Assembly (NCBI RefSeq): GCF_905475395.1
Contig: NC_058341.1
Span: forward strand, 60,457,501 to 60,521,500
Direction: 5' to 3'
DNA length: 64,000 nt
From: Chrysoperla carnea
Taxonomy: Eukaryota > Arthropoda > Insecta > Neuroptera > Chrysopidae
A program made the position numbers and the translations under genes. Shown piece by piece: positions 36,331 to 49,399 of the stretch. Under the pieces are notes generated by a model. The model made no database searches and had not been told where the DNA came from. It saw only the letters and a list, made by a program, of their open reading frames with translations. Numbering within the stretch: the first letter of the stretch is position 1; each line of letters opens with the position of its first letter.

Positions 36331-37352
36331 CGGGAGTCCTTAATAAAAGCTCCGTTTTTAATGATCTTTTTTTAAATGTTTCTGTTTGTGTATCATTCAA
36401 AATCAGAAATTTCTCAGAGGGGTGAAATAATTTGTTGGAGAGAAACGCAGTGTCCCGACTGATACATTGACGTCGAGCTTCAATCGCTTATGATAGAAGT
36501 TTGAAATTTCGAGAGAATATTGATTTTATACTTTAGGTGTCATTTAATAAAGGATTTTTCAAAATCCATCTCCTAATGGGTTGAAATAAGGGATGAACGT
36601 TTGTATGAAAATATATACAAACGGACATTTTTGAGTTCACTATACTTAGCCAATATTAAAAATTCCTTCTCCTATAGAAAGCTCCATTATCAGCAAGTAA
36701 GGTGGATTGTATTATATTTTCAAAAACATTAAGAAATCTCACCAAAATTATCAATCCATTAAATAGTGAAACCGTCATTTTTGAGTTCACTATGTAACTG
36801 ATTTTTAAAATTGAAGGCAAGTGACATAGCCGTATTTTATTTTCAAAAAATTAGGGATTCGTACTAAAAGTTAAAATCCAAGAATTAGTAAACAAAAGTG
36901 AAGGAAAGGGTATTGAAGACTACGACGTATCTAACTGCTAGTTATTTATATTGTTTAAACAATATTTGTGCAACTTATTTGAATTTTAACTTTTGGTGCG
37001 GAACATTGACCTTTTTGAAAATAAAAACAATACATGTTAGTTGGTGATTATGTAGCTTTCTATAGGTGAAATAATTTTTAAAATCGCTTAAGTGGTGAAC
37101 TCAAAAATGACGGTTTGTATATATTTTCATACAAACTTTCATCCCTTTTTCACCCTTTTAGGGGATAATTTTCGAATTCCTCTCTTAAATGACACCTACA
37201 GTAAAAAATCAATATCCTCTCCAAATTCCAAACTTCAATCATTAGCGATTTAGGCCTCCTCCCCTAAAAGGTTTCTGATTTTAAACAATATACATATATA
37301 AAGAAACATAAAAAAATCATCAAAATTAGAGCTGTTATTGCGGACTCCCTTA
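36331..37352. mobile_element. Inverted-repeat element (~1 kb)
   Basis: The outer arms pair from GGGAGTCCTTAATAAAAGCTC to its counterpart near 37331-37350 (GAGCTGTTATTGCGGACTCCC). The pairing continues inward through AAAATCAGAAA, CTTCAATCGCTTATGA, ATATTGATTTTATACTTTAG and ACAAACGGACATTTTTGAG. Indels shift the axis between about 36840 and 36930. A TTTTTGAGTTCACTATG direct repeat lies inside. No open reading frame of note. Confidence 0.8.
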
Positions 37353-38049
37353 GAATGGCTATTTTATGTATTCCTTTTTGCGACTATAACTGAGTATGAT
37401 GCATTTCATAACTCTAAACTGCGACTTTCAACATTCTACTGGAAAATTTCATAAGAGAAATGAAAAATTTTGTATGTATTTTGTGAAATTAGATGGTTCA
37501 TAAAAATGTTGTAGATCTACTTAATTGGAACCAAAATCCCCAAATACAAAAATTTTTTGCTGCGGTTCTTTTTGTATGTCAATTCCGACGTTATTTATGA
37601 AAATTATTAAAACCGAAAATTTCCGTAGCAATTAATGCAATTTGGTCGTAATAGCTACTTTGAAAAAATTAATTCATTAGAAGAATTATTTCACTTGCAA
37701 TTTCATTGATATTGGCGTCTATGATTAGATCTGGTGCAAAAATGGATCTATTTTGAGACTGATTTCTAGATAATGCTTGATAAATTTACAATCACATGAA
37801 CGTTAATCGAACACGTCTGTCTATAACGCTTCTCACTTGCAGTAGACACCATCAATAACAATAAAGGTTTTAAACGAAAATAATTTACTACGTACTAGAT
37901 TAGGTGCGATTGCAACCTTGTTAAGCACATGATACCTATGAACAACCAATTTCGCTTTACCTTGGATTGAGACTCACTAGCTGGTTGCACAAATTTTAAG
38001 GAATGTAGTTGAGCTGTATTCTATCTACTAAAATTTCTGAGCAGCTTTG

Positions 38050-38585
38050 CCTTAAGGTATTTCCAGCATTAATGCACTTGTCGACGGATAAGGGCCATGT
38101 TTGCAGAGAGGAAGTTGCAGAGTTTTTTCTCGTTTGGATCACGAGGTAATCAGTTGCAAACATCTCGATTTTCCTATTCAAAGCATGTAAAACTCACTGT
38201 CCTTCCAGCTATTTTTTACGATATTAAAAAATTCTATCGACAGAATTGAAAGAAAAAAGTAGGAATGTTGAAAGGAAATCGAAGTTACTTTTAGAATACT
38301 AATATAATAGAATAGAATAATAATAAAAAAAAATTTTAGTAATAAATTTTCATTTTCCAGATTTTAATTTTGACGAAAATTGGTCAAAATTGGGAACGTA
38401 GGCATAATTATGTTTAAGACGGGCAAAATTTCTGAAAGTTTGGGATTTTTATATTAAACCCTATTAAGTTCTTAAAATAAACCCTATTAAGTTCTTAAAA
38501 ATTTCTCGTTAAATTCTGTCGATTAAAAATTTTACCATAGCTTTAGCATAGGAACTGCAAATACCATGCTCGAAATACCTTAAGC
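38050..38585 (+). repeat. Dispersed ~500 bp repeat, copy 1
   Basis: Shares CTTAAGGTATTTCCAGCAT, CACTTGTCGAC/CAAC, TCAAAATTGGGAAC and ATAGCTTTAGC with 41717-42130 in the same order and orientation, about 3.7 kb apart. A tandem doubling of AAACCCTATTAAGTTCTTAA lies at 38456-38502. Confidence 0.7.
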
Positions 38586-39004
38586 GCATGGAATTTAAGT
38601 GGATGGTGAAGATTCAACACTTCAACGCTTAGCGTCGATGGTATCCTTCTGGACAGCTAGCCCAAGATGATTCGCGGTTATCTACTACTACTTAACCACT
38701 GCTTCGATCTATAAAGCAAATGTAGTAAGTTTCAAGATAAAACTGGAGTGTGCCTACTTGTCGAATAACATGATTGGTAGATATTGAAATCAGAGGCATT
38801 TCGAGGGTATGTTTATCTTCGGCTATTTAGAGCTCTCGGATAGAAATCCTACCGACGTTAAACATCTTTAATAGTTTCTGATCTTTTTCATATTGTTTGA
38901 GGCAGCATTTAGAGCAGGGTCAATCTCGGAAGGAATAAAACTGAAATTTTCAGCACTAATAATAACATTCAAATAATTATCTTATATATTTAAACGAGCA
39001 ATTC

Positions 39005-39036
39005 TTGTATATATATAAATATATATATATATAAAT

Positions 39037-39116
<80 letters not shown>

Positions 39117-39410
39117 ACGATCTTGGAAATGGCTCCAACGATTTTCATGAAAATGAGTATGTAGGGGTTTTTTGGGGCGATAAATCGATCTAGCTAGGTT
39201 TCATTTATCAGAAATGTCGTTTTATCCGTCTTTTCATGAAAAATTCATCAGACATCTATTGGTGTATAACGTAGTTAATGAAATACAATGCAAATTATAA
39301 CATAACAAAAAGGAGGCGTTTGAGTAGTCTAAAGTGAAAAATATGACTCTGGCTGACATCTATTGGCGAATAACCGAGCAAAGCTCGGTCATCCAGATAT
39401 TGTTAGTAAT
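39005..39410 (+). mobile_element. (TA)n microsatellite heading a putative non-autonomous element
   Basis: About 100 bases of alternating TA with three AA interruptions at an 18 bp period (39007-39113) lead directly into ATCAACGATCTTGGAAATGG and GGGCGATAAATCGATCTAGC. The segment closes with a perfect hairpin CCGAGCAAAGCTCGG near 39376. A microsatellite at one end and a hairpin at the other is the layout of Helitron-related/DINE-like elements; the assignment is inference. Confidence 0.55.
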
Positions 39411-39691
39411 ACATGAATTTGAAAAATATATCAACAGCAGATGTCGCTTGATGTGGTTGTTATCCATAGCGGTTTTAATGGTAGTAGAATTATATATAAT
39501 ACTGGTTTTTGGAACATAAAATATTAACCACTATGTAGTGCTTATATTATTGCTGTCAGTTCAGCGTTTATAGTTTATGAGTCACAGAAATTTGTGAATT
39601 ATATGTCAATCATACTGTTGGCTAACACTAAGATACACTCACGTTCAATATATTTGTTCCTAGCATCACTAGGAAACTATTTTAATTTAAT

Positions 39692-40110
39692 TTAAGATAG
39701 TACAAGCGTCAAGGAAATTTTAGACTCTAGATTGATTTTCAATATTATGAAAATTACTCCCGATAACGAAAAATTGTATTCTTACTTTTCGTCTTATTTT
39801 TGTCAAGTTATAACATAATTCACCATCAAAATAGAAAAAATATTTTTTTTAAATTTGTGTCCCCACTACATCGCGAATCAGTAGGGCACAATTGGTTTTT
39901 TGGTTTTTAATCATTTTTTAAGATTTTAACTTTAATTTCAAAAGTTTTATTTTAATTTCCACCGACTAGTTTTGGAGATATTTATGAAAACATATCATCC
40001 ATCTATCGTTTTACCATAACACCAATGTTGAAAATGCCTAATTTTGAAACCTCCCCCCCCCTAAATCAAGCCTTTTGTTCAAAATTGCCCTGGTGCTCGT
40101 ATATCCTTAA
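39692..40110 (+). mobile_element. TTAA-bounded MITE-like family member
   Basis: TTAAGATAGTACAAGCGTCA at the left and TGGTGCTCGTATATCCTTAA at the right match the ends of 26801-27362. The body shares AAAATTACTCCCGATAACGA and CATCAAAATAGAAAA. Confidence 0.75.
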
Positions 40111-40629
40111 CAAATAAAAACCTTACATTCTGCGATCTTTCAAATCTTCCTTTTTCAGGAATTGCGGTATTGATTCTCAGTTTTTACTAACCTTAGTCAT
40201 TTACGACTCTTAATCACCTAAATCTTACTAGCAAATTTTGCACGTAGTACGAAGGTAGATTAAATAAAAGATCTTTGACCTTAAGTTTTTTTGTATACAT
40301 GAATATAATCGCTGTACCTATACTAGATCGCTGAAAAATCTTAATTCTTAAACAGTCGCTTGTGTATTTAATAAGAAAAGTAATACATTGTATTATGTAC
40401 TAGGAATTATTACTAGTCGAGATGCCGGCTGGGGCCAGCAACCATTCGCGGCTCCAAGAAACTATGGTTGACACTTTCTTGGCGGTTAAAGAGGATATAA
40501 ATCTATATCTTTCACAACTCTAGTTCGTAATCCAGATCGTAGAAATTCCCTTTTTATGTCATTTAATTATACAGGATGTCCCTCACTAAAAGGTTTTTAC
40601 AACGCTCTGGCACATATAGCTTAACTCAA

Positions 40630-40695
40630 AATACGTTACGCTTCTTTCATAACTGTATATCGAAGTTACGCTTCTTTCATAACTGTATAAAGGAT
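40630..40695 (+). repeat. Two tandem copies of a ~36 bp unit
   Basis: GTTACGCTTCTTTCATAACT occurs at 40633 and again at 40665, each followed by GTATA. A short local duplication. Confidence 0.8.
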
Positions 40696-41716
40696 AAGGT
40701 GATTTTAATAAAATTTGGTATGATAACACTGTTTTTTCATAGGAAACAGCCTTTTTATAAATAATATCAATTCATGGGTTTAAAATAGAGGATTTTTGGT
40801 ATCTAAAACTCCCCGTTGAGAATTTTACCACATGAAGTTAATGGATTTTAAGTATAAAATTTAAATAAAGTTTAATTTAAATAAAATTGAAATAAAAAAG
40901 GTTCTCTCCATAAACATCGACTACTCTCATGGTTTACTCAAAATTTGCAATTTTAATCTTTAGTAAGACTTAAACAACAGTAATTTTTCACAGCGGCGCT
41001 TTCTTTATGGTTTTTGAGGGCTTTTTAACATTTTTAGATTTTTTTTTAAATTTTCAGGTGCAATCTGTTACTCAATCCAAACTTTAATATAAAACACGCA
41101 TGTAAATAAACAAAGTTATCATAATAATTGTTAAAAAGAGCAACTTTCAACTAGCGTTTTCACTCCGGAGAACCTATCTAGCATTTTGAATGGTTATCGG
41201 TAATGAAACAAATAACAATAAAATACGATAAAGTACATTTTCCCGTACTGAATTAACTTTCCCGTACTATTATTTGTTCATTGCCAGGTAAGTATTGTTA
41301 AAAAATTTTAGAAAAAAACTTTGCCATAAAAAATATTTTATCATATATTCAAAACAGCTTACCAATTTTTTTATTTTCACTTTTGAGTATTTCCAAAGCT
41401 TTATAAATGTGTGTTGAAAAAGCAAACTTTTCTTTATTCTTTGGTTATCATCAACACTCACCTGGAAAAAAAGAAAAATTATATTAGTAAAAGAAAATCC
41501 ATTTAAGCCAACATTTTGATTAAGTTTGCATTGTTTTAGCACGATCAACAGGGTCCACTTTTGATCTTAGAGATAGGGACAACACAAAGTAAAAAATTAG
41601 TTGAGATTGTTTTCCGGTACTAGTACTTTCTACTACGACCTCTTAAAATTCAAGAGGATAATGCGCTTGTTAGGAGTGAAAGTAAAATCTTAACAGGTCC
41701 AATTTTTACTATCTCT

Positions 41717-42130
41717 TAAGGTATTTCCAGCATGAGTGCGCACTTGTCAACAATATTTGGCCCATTTTTTTCACAGTCTAAGAATAATATTAGCTGTGAG
41801 ATTCCGAAGTTGTAAAATTTTTGATCGTTTAGATCGCGAGAAAATCAACTGCAAAGTTAGCGATTACAAGGGTCAAAAAAGGAATGTTTTAGGAAAAGAA
41901 AATAACTCCACGACGTTTTGTTTTCCAGATATTCATTCGGACGTTAATTGTCAAAATTGGGAACTAAGGCATTAATTATCTCGAGTTTTGAACGGTCATA
42001 ATTTCTTACACGTTGGGATTTAATAGTAAGCCTTATGGTTAGTCTTTGAAAAAAAATTTAAATTCCGCCGAAAATGGGTTTTACAATAGCTTTAGCTCAG
42101 TAACTACAAATTCGATCCTGGAAATACAAT
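41717..42130 (+). repeat. Dispersed ~500 bp repeat, copy 2
   Basis: Counterpart of 38050-38585. Starts CTTAAGGTATTTCCAGCATG and ends near CAATAGCTTTAGCTCAGTAACT. Confidence 0.7.
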
Positions 42131-44835
42131 AAACCTGCTAGAACATCATAACCTATGCGATCGCAGCTGCAATAAGAATAGAAACTTTGATTTTAAGTTG
42201 AAAATTGTGACACTTCTGTTTTTCTTGAATTGCTTGTGATATCTTAAAGGTCACTCTACAAGTTAGGTAACACAAAGAGCCATAATGTCTAAGTGCTGTC
42301 CTATTCGAGTAATATACCTAAATTGAAAATTAGAAAAAAAGTTTTGCTTCCATTTTTTAAATATGTTTTTAAAATTATTCTGTTTGTAATACAAAAAAAA
42401 TGCAAAAGAAATTTTTCTCAGGTTTGATATAATTATTATAACACGCATTGTGGACACAAGAATGGATTAGGTCATTCATGTGTTTCTTTATGGAACGATG
42501 AAAATTTATGAAATTTATGGTAAGTAATAAGTTCTTTTTCTCGGATACTATGTTTTAAATAGTTGGATATTATTTTTATAATTTAATTATGCATAAAATA
42601 AAATTTTACGTTCTAATTCCTTATTCCTACACTTTACATATTTGCTTATTATGTTTTCAAATTACAATCACTATGTCTATATTTTATACAGAATGTTTCC
42701 TTATAATATATCCCCTGCATTATCAATTCTCAATCAATAAATAAATAGAACGAAAGTTGTTGGGCTTGAAGGAGAGAAAAGCCGATTCTAGATTCTGGAT
42801 AGATTCGTCAGAAATTTATTAATTTATTTTGTCTCATCTTAATCTATCACCGCCGAAATTTTGTAAGGAAACTTCTAAGCTAAAAATAGCCTACATTAAA
42901 GTTGCGAGTATCAAAGAGTAGTATATTTAGGTATGTACTTAGAACCTTTGTGGCACTTTGCAAAGACTAACTTCACGAAAAAATTTGATGGAGAGAATTA
43001 TAAACGCCCATGCTAGAGCTAGCTTAGTGGTAATGGTGCTAGGTTTGAATATTTACAGCAACAATAGTGTCGCTAAACCTATTTAAATTGTTTGCAAACA
43101 CTTTATACCGCCAATGTAACATTGAAGACCTGCAGTTTCGCGTACTGTTTATCTAACTGAGATTTGGACGTAATTCAATAACACCATCAATTCTTGTAGC
43201 TAAATAACTTACACAAAGGTCATTTTTTAAAAGAGTTTTTCTGGTTTATGGTAGATTAAAATGAAACAAAATGGAATAATAGCTGCCTTTCTGCTATTAA
43301 ATGCCTTGCAAGAATTAAGAAAGAATACCTACCAAATCTATTCAGTTTTCAAAAATATTTCAAACTTAAAATTGTTTATTTTTTAGGAACAACTTTCATT
43401 CAAGTTTGCCTTTGTATAAGAACTTACCTAATGAAATTTCAGTAATGATATAGGATAATGAGACAAAAAAATCAATGCATATAGAAAAACGAGACAAAAA
43501 AATTGATGCATTTCTTGCAAATTTATTCCATTTAAAAAAAAAAAAAAGTTAAAAAAAAATTTTAACAATAGCACTCTGTATATTGAATTTTATGCTTGTC
43601 TATTATACTTTTTTTACAAGTATGTACGAGTGTGGCAACCCTTAATAGGTTGAAATACGTAACAGAGAAGTTGCATGTTTTTGAATTTTATTTTTTTCGA
43701 AAGTTGAATATTACCAAAAGAAATTTTTTTAAATTGATTTTTCATGAAATTTTACAATTGAAAATGGATTTTCTCAACTATAATTTCAAACACCAGAGTC
43801 GTAAATATACCGTCAGTAACGCCATTTTTTTGTATTCAAAAATTTACTATTTTTTATTAATAATTAATAAAAAAAATGGAAATATTATTTAACAAAAAAA
43901 ACTTAAATATACTTTACACAAAGACTTTTAAATTATCTTTAAATTTAAAGAAAAATTAAACCTATAAAGTGACCGCTTTTGTATTAATAACATTTCTCTG
44001 AAAAATTTGTATAATCCGATTCCAGAAAGTTATCTTTCAGTATTTTTTTTGTTTTTATTGTATGCCAGTATAAATAACAGCAAAGAAACATTAAAGTTGA
44101 TAAACAATCAATTTACTCTCTCTGAATTTTCTTTGACCTTTTCTTCATAGGAATAGCCTCCTTCTAGCAAACATATCAATAACTTATCACTTTTTACAAA
44201 CATGAAATATTAACGCGGAAATAAAATTTTTTGTTTCATCATAAAAATGATATTAAATCAAAAATGTATGTATAAAGCCTGTTTCTTAAATACTTAACCA
44301 CCCTTTTACGAGAAATTTTGTTTGTTTAGTTGAAGCCTGTGTGGAGACTAGCTTAGCTTTGACGAAGGCTTGAGCAAGGTTTGGCAAACCAATACTTGAT
44401 TTATAAGCAGCACTTGCTTAGTAAAGTGCTGGAAAGCAAAGATCTGATTCATTATCCATTTCATGGACATTGACCAAGGCATGAAACTCGGTATATTATC
44501 CTTAGACTTTTGTGAAAGGGTTGCTAAACTAAGGTTTGGTTTGAGAAATTTGGTTGAGACTTGGAATAACAAGATTACCCAATACTGGCTCAGCCTTGAT
44601 TCTATTGTCAAGCTTGACATTTACTTCTTAAGAAGTTATTAACAAAAAAATATTTTGAACAAAAAAGTTGTAGAATCGAAAAGAGACAAGGGACCTGCCA
44701 GTAATCCTAAATTTGAGTTTGACCTTCGTGGGCTCTTAATAGCCAATTCGAGTTGGTGACTCATAAATGATAGTAGATCATTTTAAATTAGAAATTATAA
44801 AAATAGTTTAAGCAAATTTTTCGGAAAAAGGTTTT
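42131..44835. other. Intergenic stretch, nothing firmly recognised
   Basis: 44340-44625 is less AT-rich than its surroundings and repeats AAGGTTTGG and AGGCTTGAGC motifs, which may be an unknown element. No conserved protein or RNA gene is visible elsewhere. Confidence 0.3.
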
Positions 44836-44998
44836 ATTGTACTAAAAAGTAGAAAATAATTCCCGAGTCATGACTATCTGTGCAAACTGGGCACGCTTAA
44901 TAAAAAATATAAAGGATGATTCAGAGCGCCTCGAGCTTTTACAAAGGTCATATATGAGTGATCTATAAGAAAAATTATTTTCTACTTTTTAGTACAAT
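44836..44998. mobile_element. Short MITE with perfect 25 bp terminal inverted repeats
   Basis: ATTGTACTAAAAAGTAGAAA(ATAAT) at 44836-44860 is the exact reverse complement of 44974-44998. Total length 163 bp, no coding potential. Confidence 0.85.
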
Positions 44999-44999
44999 T

Positions 45000-46985
45000 G
45001 TCCCTAAAAACAATATTTTTTATTTTAATTTTTAGTACTTTTTATTTGAACCAAAAAACGTATTATTAAGTAAGTAAGTTATATCAAATATTGTGGAAGA
45101 GATGGGAAAATCAGGTAGTAACTATAAATTGCATAGTCACGAGAACCAAACGTGTGTGTCAAATTTCAGCTCGATAGCTTCCGTGAAAGTGGGTGAAATA
45201 TCTATTGCAAAATTCCAGGATATACATCCAAGTGAAGTTAAATAAAAGCTTTAAAAACAGTCCAACTTTTTAGGAATTTTTTTTCGTAAATAAAGATTCC
45301 GAAGAATTTAAATTTAAAACTAACGTCAAAATATTATTTTTTCTTTCCATTTCTAACAACGGAAAGATGTAGAGGCCACATTTAAAATTACAAAATTAGT
45401 GTATATTTTAAAAATAATACTACAAGCTCATGCTAAAATTTTTCGGTGAAATGACTCAACAGGAATCATGTTGAAATGGGAGGGATAAAAGCGCAAATTG
45501 AATGTCACGGATGCAAATGGGAAGTTACGGAGAAATATCTTTGTACGACTTTTTACCGTGAGTAACAATGCTATACAAAAATGATGGTAAACCTAGTGCT
45601 GTACAAAAGCAGCAATACCGGAAGTTAAAAATATTTTTTGATTTTCCGAAGCTCTGCGGGTTCAGAAACAATTTTTCTGTATTTACTTATAATATTTACC
45701 ATTTGAAGAAAAGCAATGAACTTTGAGCCAGACTATATATTCTGAAAGTGCAGTCTATTGTCTCAGCATCGGATTGAATAATACAGTACCTTAGTAGTGT
45801 TGAGTATAGTGGATTTGATTTCCCCAATTTTCTAACAATGGTGCTTTTAGTAAAACACATTTTTTTCTCTAGAGTCGTAAAAATAATAAAATATATGAAA
45901 TAAAAACACTAAAATGTTATTAAGAACTAAAATATTGATGGTCAAGCGTAAAATAATCAGATACTACTAAGGTGAAGTATAATTTATATCTATTTAATGG
46001 TTCGTACAGGGTACATATTATATCATGGTGGTACTATTCAATTCAGAATATACGCAGTTGATTAGACGTACTTTCTTTTTACAAACACTTTTTACCTTTG
46101 AAAATTCACTACTGGAATTGCCAACAGAGTGAGAACCACGTCTCAAAGTAGATTGACAAGGATAGTAAATGTCGAAGCCTGGTCATAATACGCATGTTTT
46201 AATATAAAACATAATATCCTGGCGCGTATTTAAAACAAGATTATACCACTTTTAAATAAAGTTAAAACAGTATATTTTGAACAAATTACCATTTTACCAT
46301 TTTTAAAAATTTTTTTCATAGAATTAACACAAAATTATCTAACAATATTACTCGTTTGAAAGTTAAAACAAAATAAAATTTTATTTATTTATTTTAAGCA
46401 CATGTGAATTTGAAATATAAACACATCATTGAAGCAGCTGATTCCGGCTATACGATCATGCGCATTGAATACCAGGCCTCCAAAATGGTGTTTCTCTGTC
46501 AGCTGTTTGAATATTGTATTTTCATCTTTGTTAATCTACTCTGTGACGCCAAAATATATATACTTGGTATACACTGGGCTTATCTATTTAAAATATATGA
46601 TCTAAGCTTTTTACACTTGTAAGCATGAAGCTTATAAGAAGGAGAACGATCGCTATAGAAAATATTGTCCCCGAAATATGGATAAAATAAGTGAGGCGCT
46701 GCGACCGCTAAGTAGTATCAATAAAAGCGGGCTGTTGTGCGCTAATTTGAAATGATATATCAATTTGTACATTATGCTAACAACAACAGCTAACTTCGCA
46801 GATACTACTTCTTGATGACAGCGCGGCTGGTGGCTTAAAAATGAACTATAAATTCTACAAATTTTCAGGGACAGGTGCGCTAATGCTTTAGTACATAGCG
46901 ATTTTTCTCCTTCTTTATAACATTCATGCTTGTAAGTAGAACAGGATAACCTTATAATAGATTAGATAAGAACTATATACTCTTT
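45000..46985. other. Intergenic stretch, nothing firmly recognised
   Basis: Open stretch 46404-46500 encodes HIIEAADSGYTIMRIEY with somewhat coding-like composition, but it has no recognised family and no splice partner. The rest is AT-rich filler. Confidence 0.25.
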
Positions 46986-46986
46986 T

Positions 46987-47390
46987 TTAACTTACACCGA
47001 GTGTAAATACAAAGAAAATTTTTGAAAAATCAAAAAATTTCATATTATACCCGAATAACCATAGCTTAGGTAAGGTTTGAGCGCTGTTTAAGAACAACAG
47101 AAGTGCTTTGACGTCAACTGACTTAAGGTCGGAGCGCTTGTCAAAGACAGGCCGACTCAAATAAGTCAATCTTCTATGACAAGAGCTGAATACTGACACT
47201 TTCGCTGTGACAGCTCCTGCAATAATAGAGATGCACTGTCAGGCCCAGACGTTCAGCGTGCTTGCCACCTAGCCAGTGTCCTGTAATAGTCGCAACGATT
47301 TTGTTTATAGAGTCCCTTTGAAGCAATATAAGATCTTCGGAACACCTGCGATTGTACTCAGATCATATCTGTATTGTAGTACCATAACTC
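46987..47390 (-). pseudogene. Non-LTR retrotransposon pol remnant, C-terminal to RNase H (copy 1)
   Basis: On the - strand the frame from about 47365 to 47210 reads RRCSEDLILLQRDSINK followed by ATITGHWLGGKHAERLGL and YYCRSC. These match the conserved TGHwLxGxHAxRLGL...CRSC segment after RNase H in Jockey/R1-type LINE polyproteins. After a frameshift, 47199-46990 continues with YLSRPVFDKRSDLKSVDVKA and LLLFLNS, the usual C-terminus. The stops and frameshift mean it is dead. Copy 2 at 49400-50207 is related. Confidence 0.8.
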
Positions 47391-48279
47391 CGTCCCTCCT
47401 CTTTATCTAAGATTGGTCTTTTTTTAAGATATTCTCATTCGGGAGCAGCTTGCAGTTTGCAAGAAAATAAAATAAAATTTCAAAAAATTTTCCGACGCTC
47501 TAACGAATCGAATGCAGAAAACCGCATTCAAATTTGTCTTACTGCTCAAATTTTCGAACTTCAGTGCTTTCTGCAACTAAATCTTTACATCTGGCAAGTT
47601 TAGTACTTAATTTCCGACTTGACAACCTAAGTTAGACTACTTACTACAGTTAAATCTTTTACGATTTTTTTTTTTTTTTTGTAATGATGAATTTGGTGCT
47701 GAATCCGATTATCTTCATAGTATGTCTATTTTATTATACACAAGACTATCGTGTTATTTATGACGTTGTCATCAATTTAATGTCATTATTGTCTCTGAAA
47801 ATTCTATCTCTTTTATAGTATGTGGATGCGATCATCATATATTTAGAGGCTTGATAAGGAAAAAAATAATTTTTGATTTTCACTTTAGATTATAATATAA
47901 TTTATCGTTTAACCTAATTCGTTTATTTTATTATTTTGAATGCTTAGTGAGAATTCGAAAAAGCTATTAAAAAAATGCATTTACTCCATTGAAAATTTAC
48001 GATCATATCCGAGTTTGATGAAAATATCATAATAGGCCTTTGTTCTGATGTCGATTTCAATGTATATTTCATTAAAATTAGAAAAAGAGCGAGAGTAGAT
48101 AACTAGGTTAGAATATAAAAATTAAAATTGATTGATAAATATGAAAGATTTTAGCAATTAAATAATTGTATCGATCTTTTTTTTTTTCCAGCGACCAAAA
48201 ATACCTAGTAGATGACCATTTAAAGCCAAAATAAGCATTTCAAAAAAATTTGGGCTACAAATACCCTCCGCTGAGGCCC

Positions 48280-48360
48280 TATGCCCCCTTCTGACTGGGT
48301 TAAGTTGGCTGAATATTCTTTGGGTCCTATAAACACCTTACAAAAAGTTGCATATAACTA
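48280..48360 (+). repeat. Dispersed repeat fragment, shared with the window start
   Basis: TGGGTTAAGTTGGCTGAATA and CCTATAAACACCTTACAAAA match bases 6-60 of the window. A longer open frame just downstream (48348-48611) shows no family resemblance. Confidence 0.55.
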
Positions 48361-49159
48361 CAAATAGAAGAATACCAATGGTTGGATCCAAAAACTACAA
48401 AAACAACTTTTTGGTGGAAGTTGTATGTAGAATAGCTGTTATTCTTCTGTCTATGAAGGACACCATTCATAGACCGCGAGGCTATAATAAAACGATATTT
48501 CTTACCATGAATCTTTTTGTCTACCTTTTCAAGAATTGTAAACGTAAGGAGGTCGTTTCGTTGACTGAAAGTACATTGTGCAATTTAAAAAAAATAAACA
48601 TTGGCGGTTGAAGGACCTCTTTAATTCAATAAAATAAGTATTTGACTTCTTAAAAATATAAAGCACGGTAATTCGTGTATATTTTAGTCCAAAAAGAAGA
48701 AACAGAATATTTTCGCTCCAACCAATCGGAAAACTGGCTTCTTAAAAATTAAAGTATGGTAAGAAACTATTGTCTTAAATCAATGTACTTGCAGCCTTAA
48801 GAACAATTTTTCCTGCTAGTACTTTTTTTCAGTTTATTATTTATTTATTTCACAATAAATTTCATGGTAACGTATTCGTTGTGTGCGTAGTCATGGTAGG
48901 GACAATAAAAACGATGCACTTCCAGTGAAAAATTTTGACGATAAAGGAGGCTGTTTTGACTAATTTGCAATTCTTTACATGTTAATATTATAGAAAATGT
49001 TAAACTAAAATTATTGAAAAACACGAATTAATTAAACTAATTAAAGCATTAAAAATTGTGAAAATAAGAAATAAAATAGCACAAATATTATTTTTCAAAT
49101 GTAAATTATCATAGTTATTTATTTAAATTTGTGAGACAATAATATTAAATTTTCCATGT

Positions 49160-49390
49160 AAGTCAGAAATGCAATACAATTATACACATTATATATGCAA
49201 TTACACATACAATTATATATGCATCCATACATGCAATTCTATTATTAAAGTAGTATATCGTTACCATGGAAACGCCTCCAATAAAACTCACGCACGGTGC
49301 GAATATATTTTAGTGCAAAAACAGAAACATGAATATTTCGAAAAACTAATTTTCTGTTTTTTTCCACTCCATTTAATCGGAAAAATGGTA
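49160..49390 (+). repeat. Dispersed repeat (CGTTACCATGGAAACGCC type)
   Basis: 49256-49310 is the inverted match of 12434-12485. 49292-49385 (GTGCGAATATATTTTAGT, ATTTAATCGGAAAAATGG) is also a diverged direct repeat of 48662-48735. It abuts the LINE remnant, so it may be an insertion that truncated it. Confidence 0.6.
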
Positions 49391-49399
49391 GTATAATTG

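Noticed and set aside
43012-43060. AGCTTAGTGGTAATGGTGCTAGG resembling a tRNA D-arm
   Set aside because: No T-arm or B box follows at the right distance.
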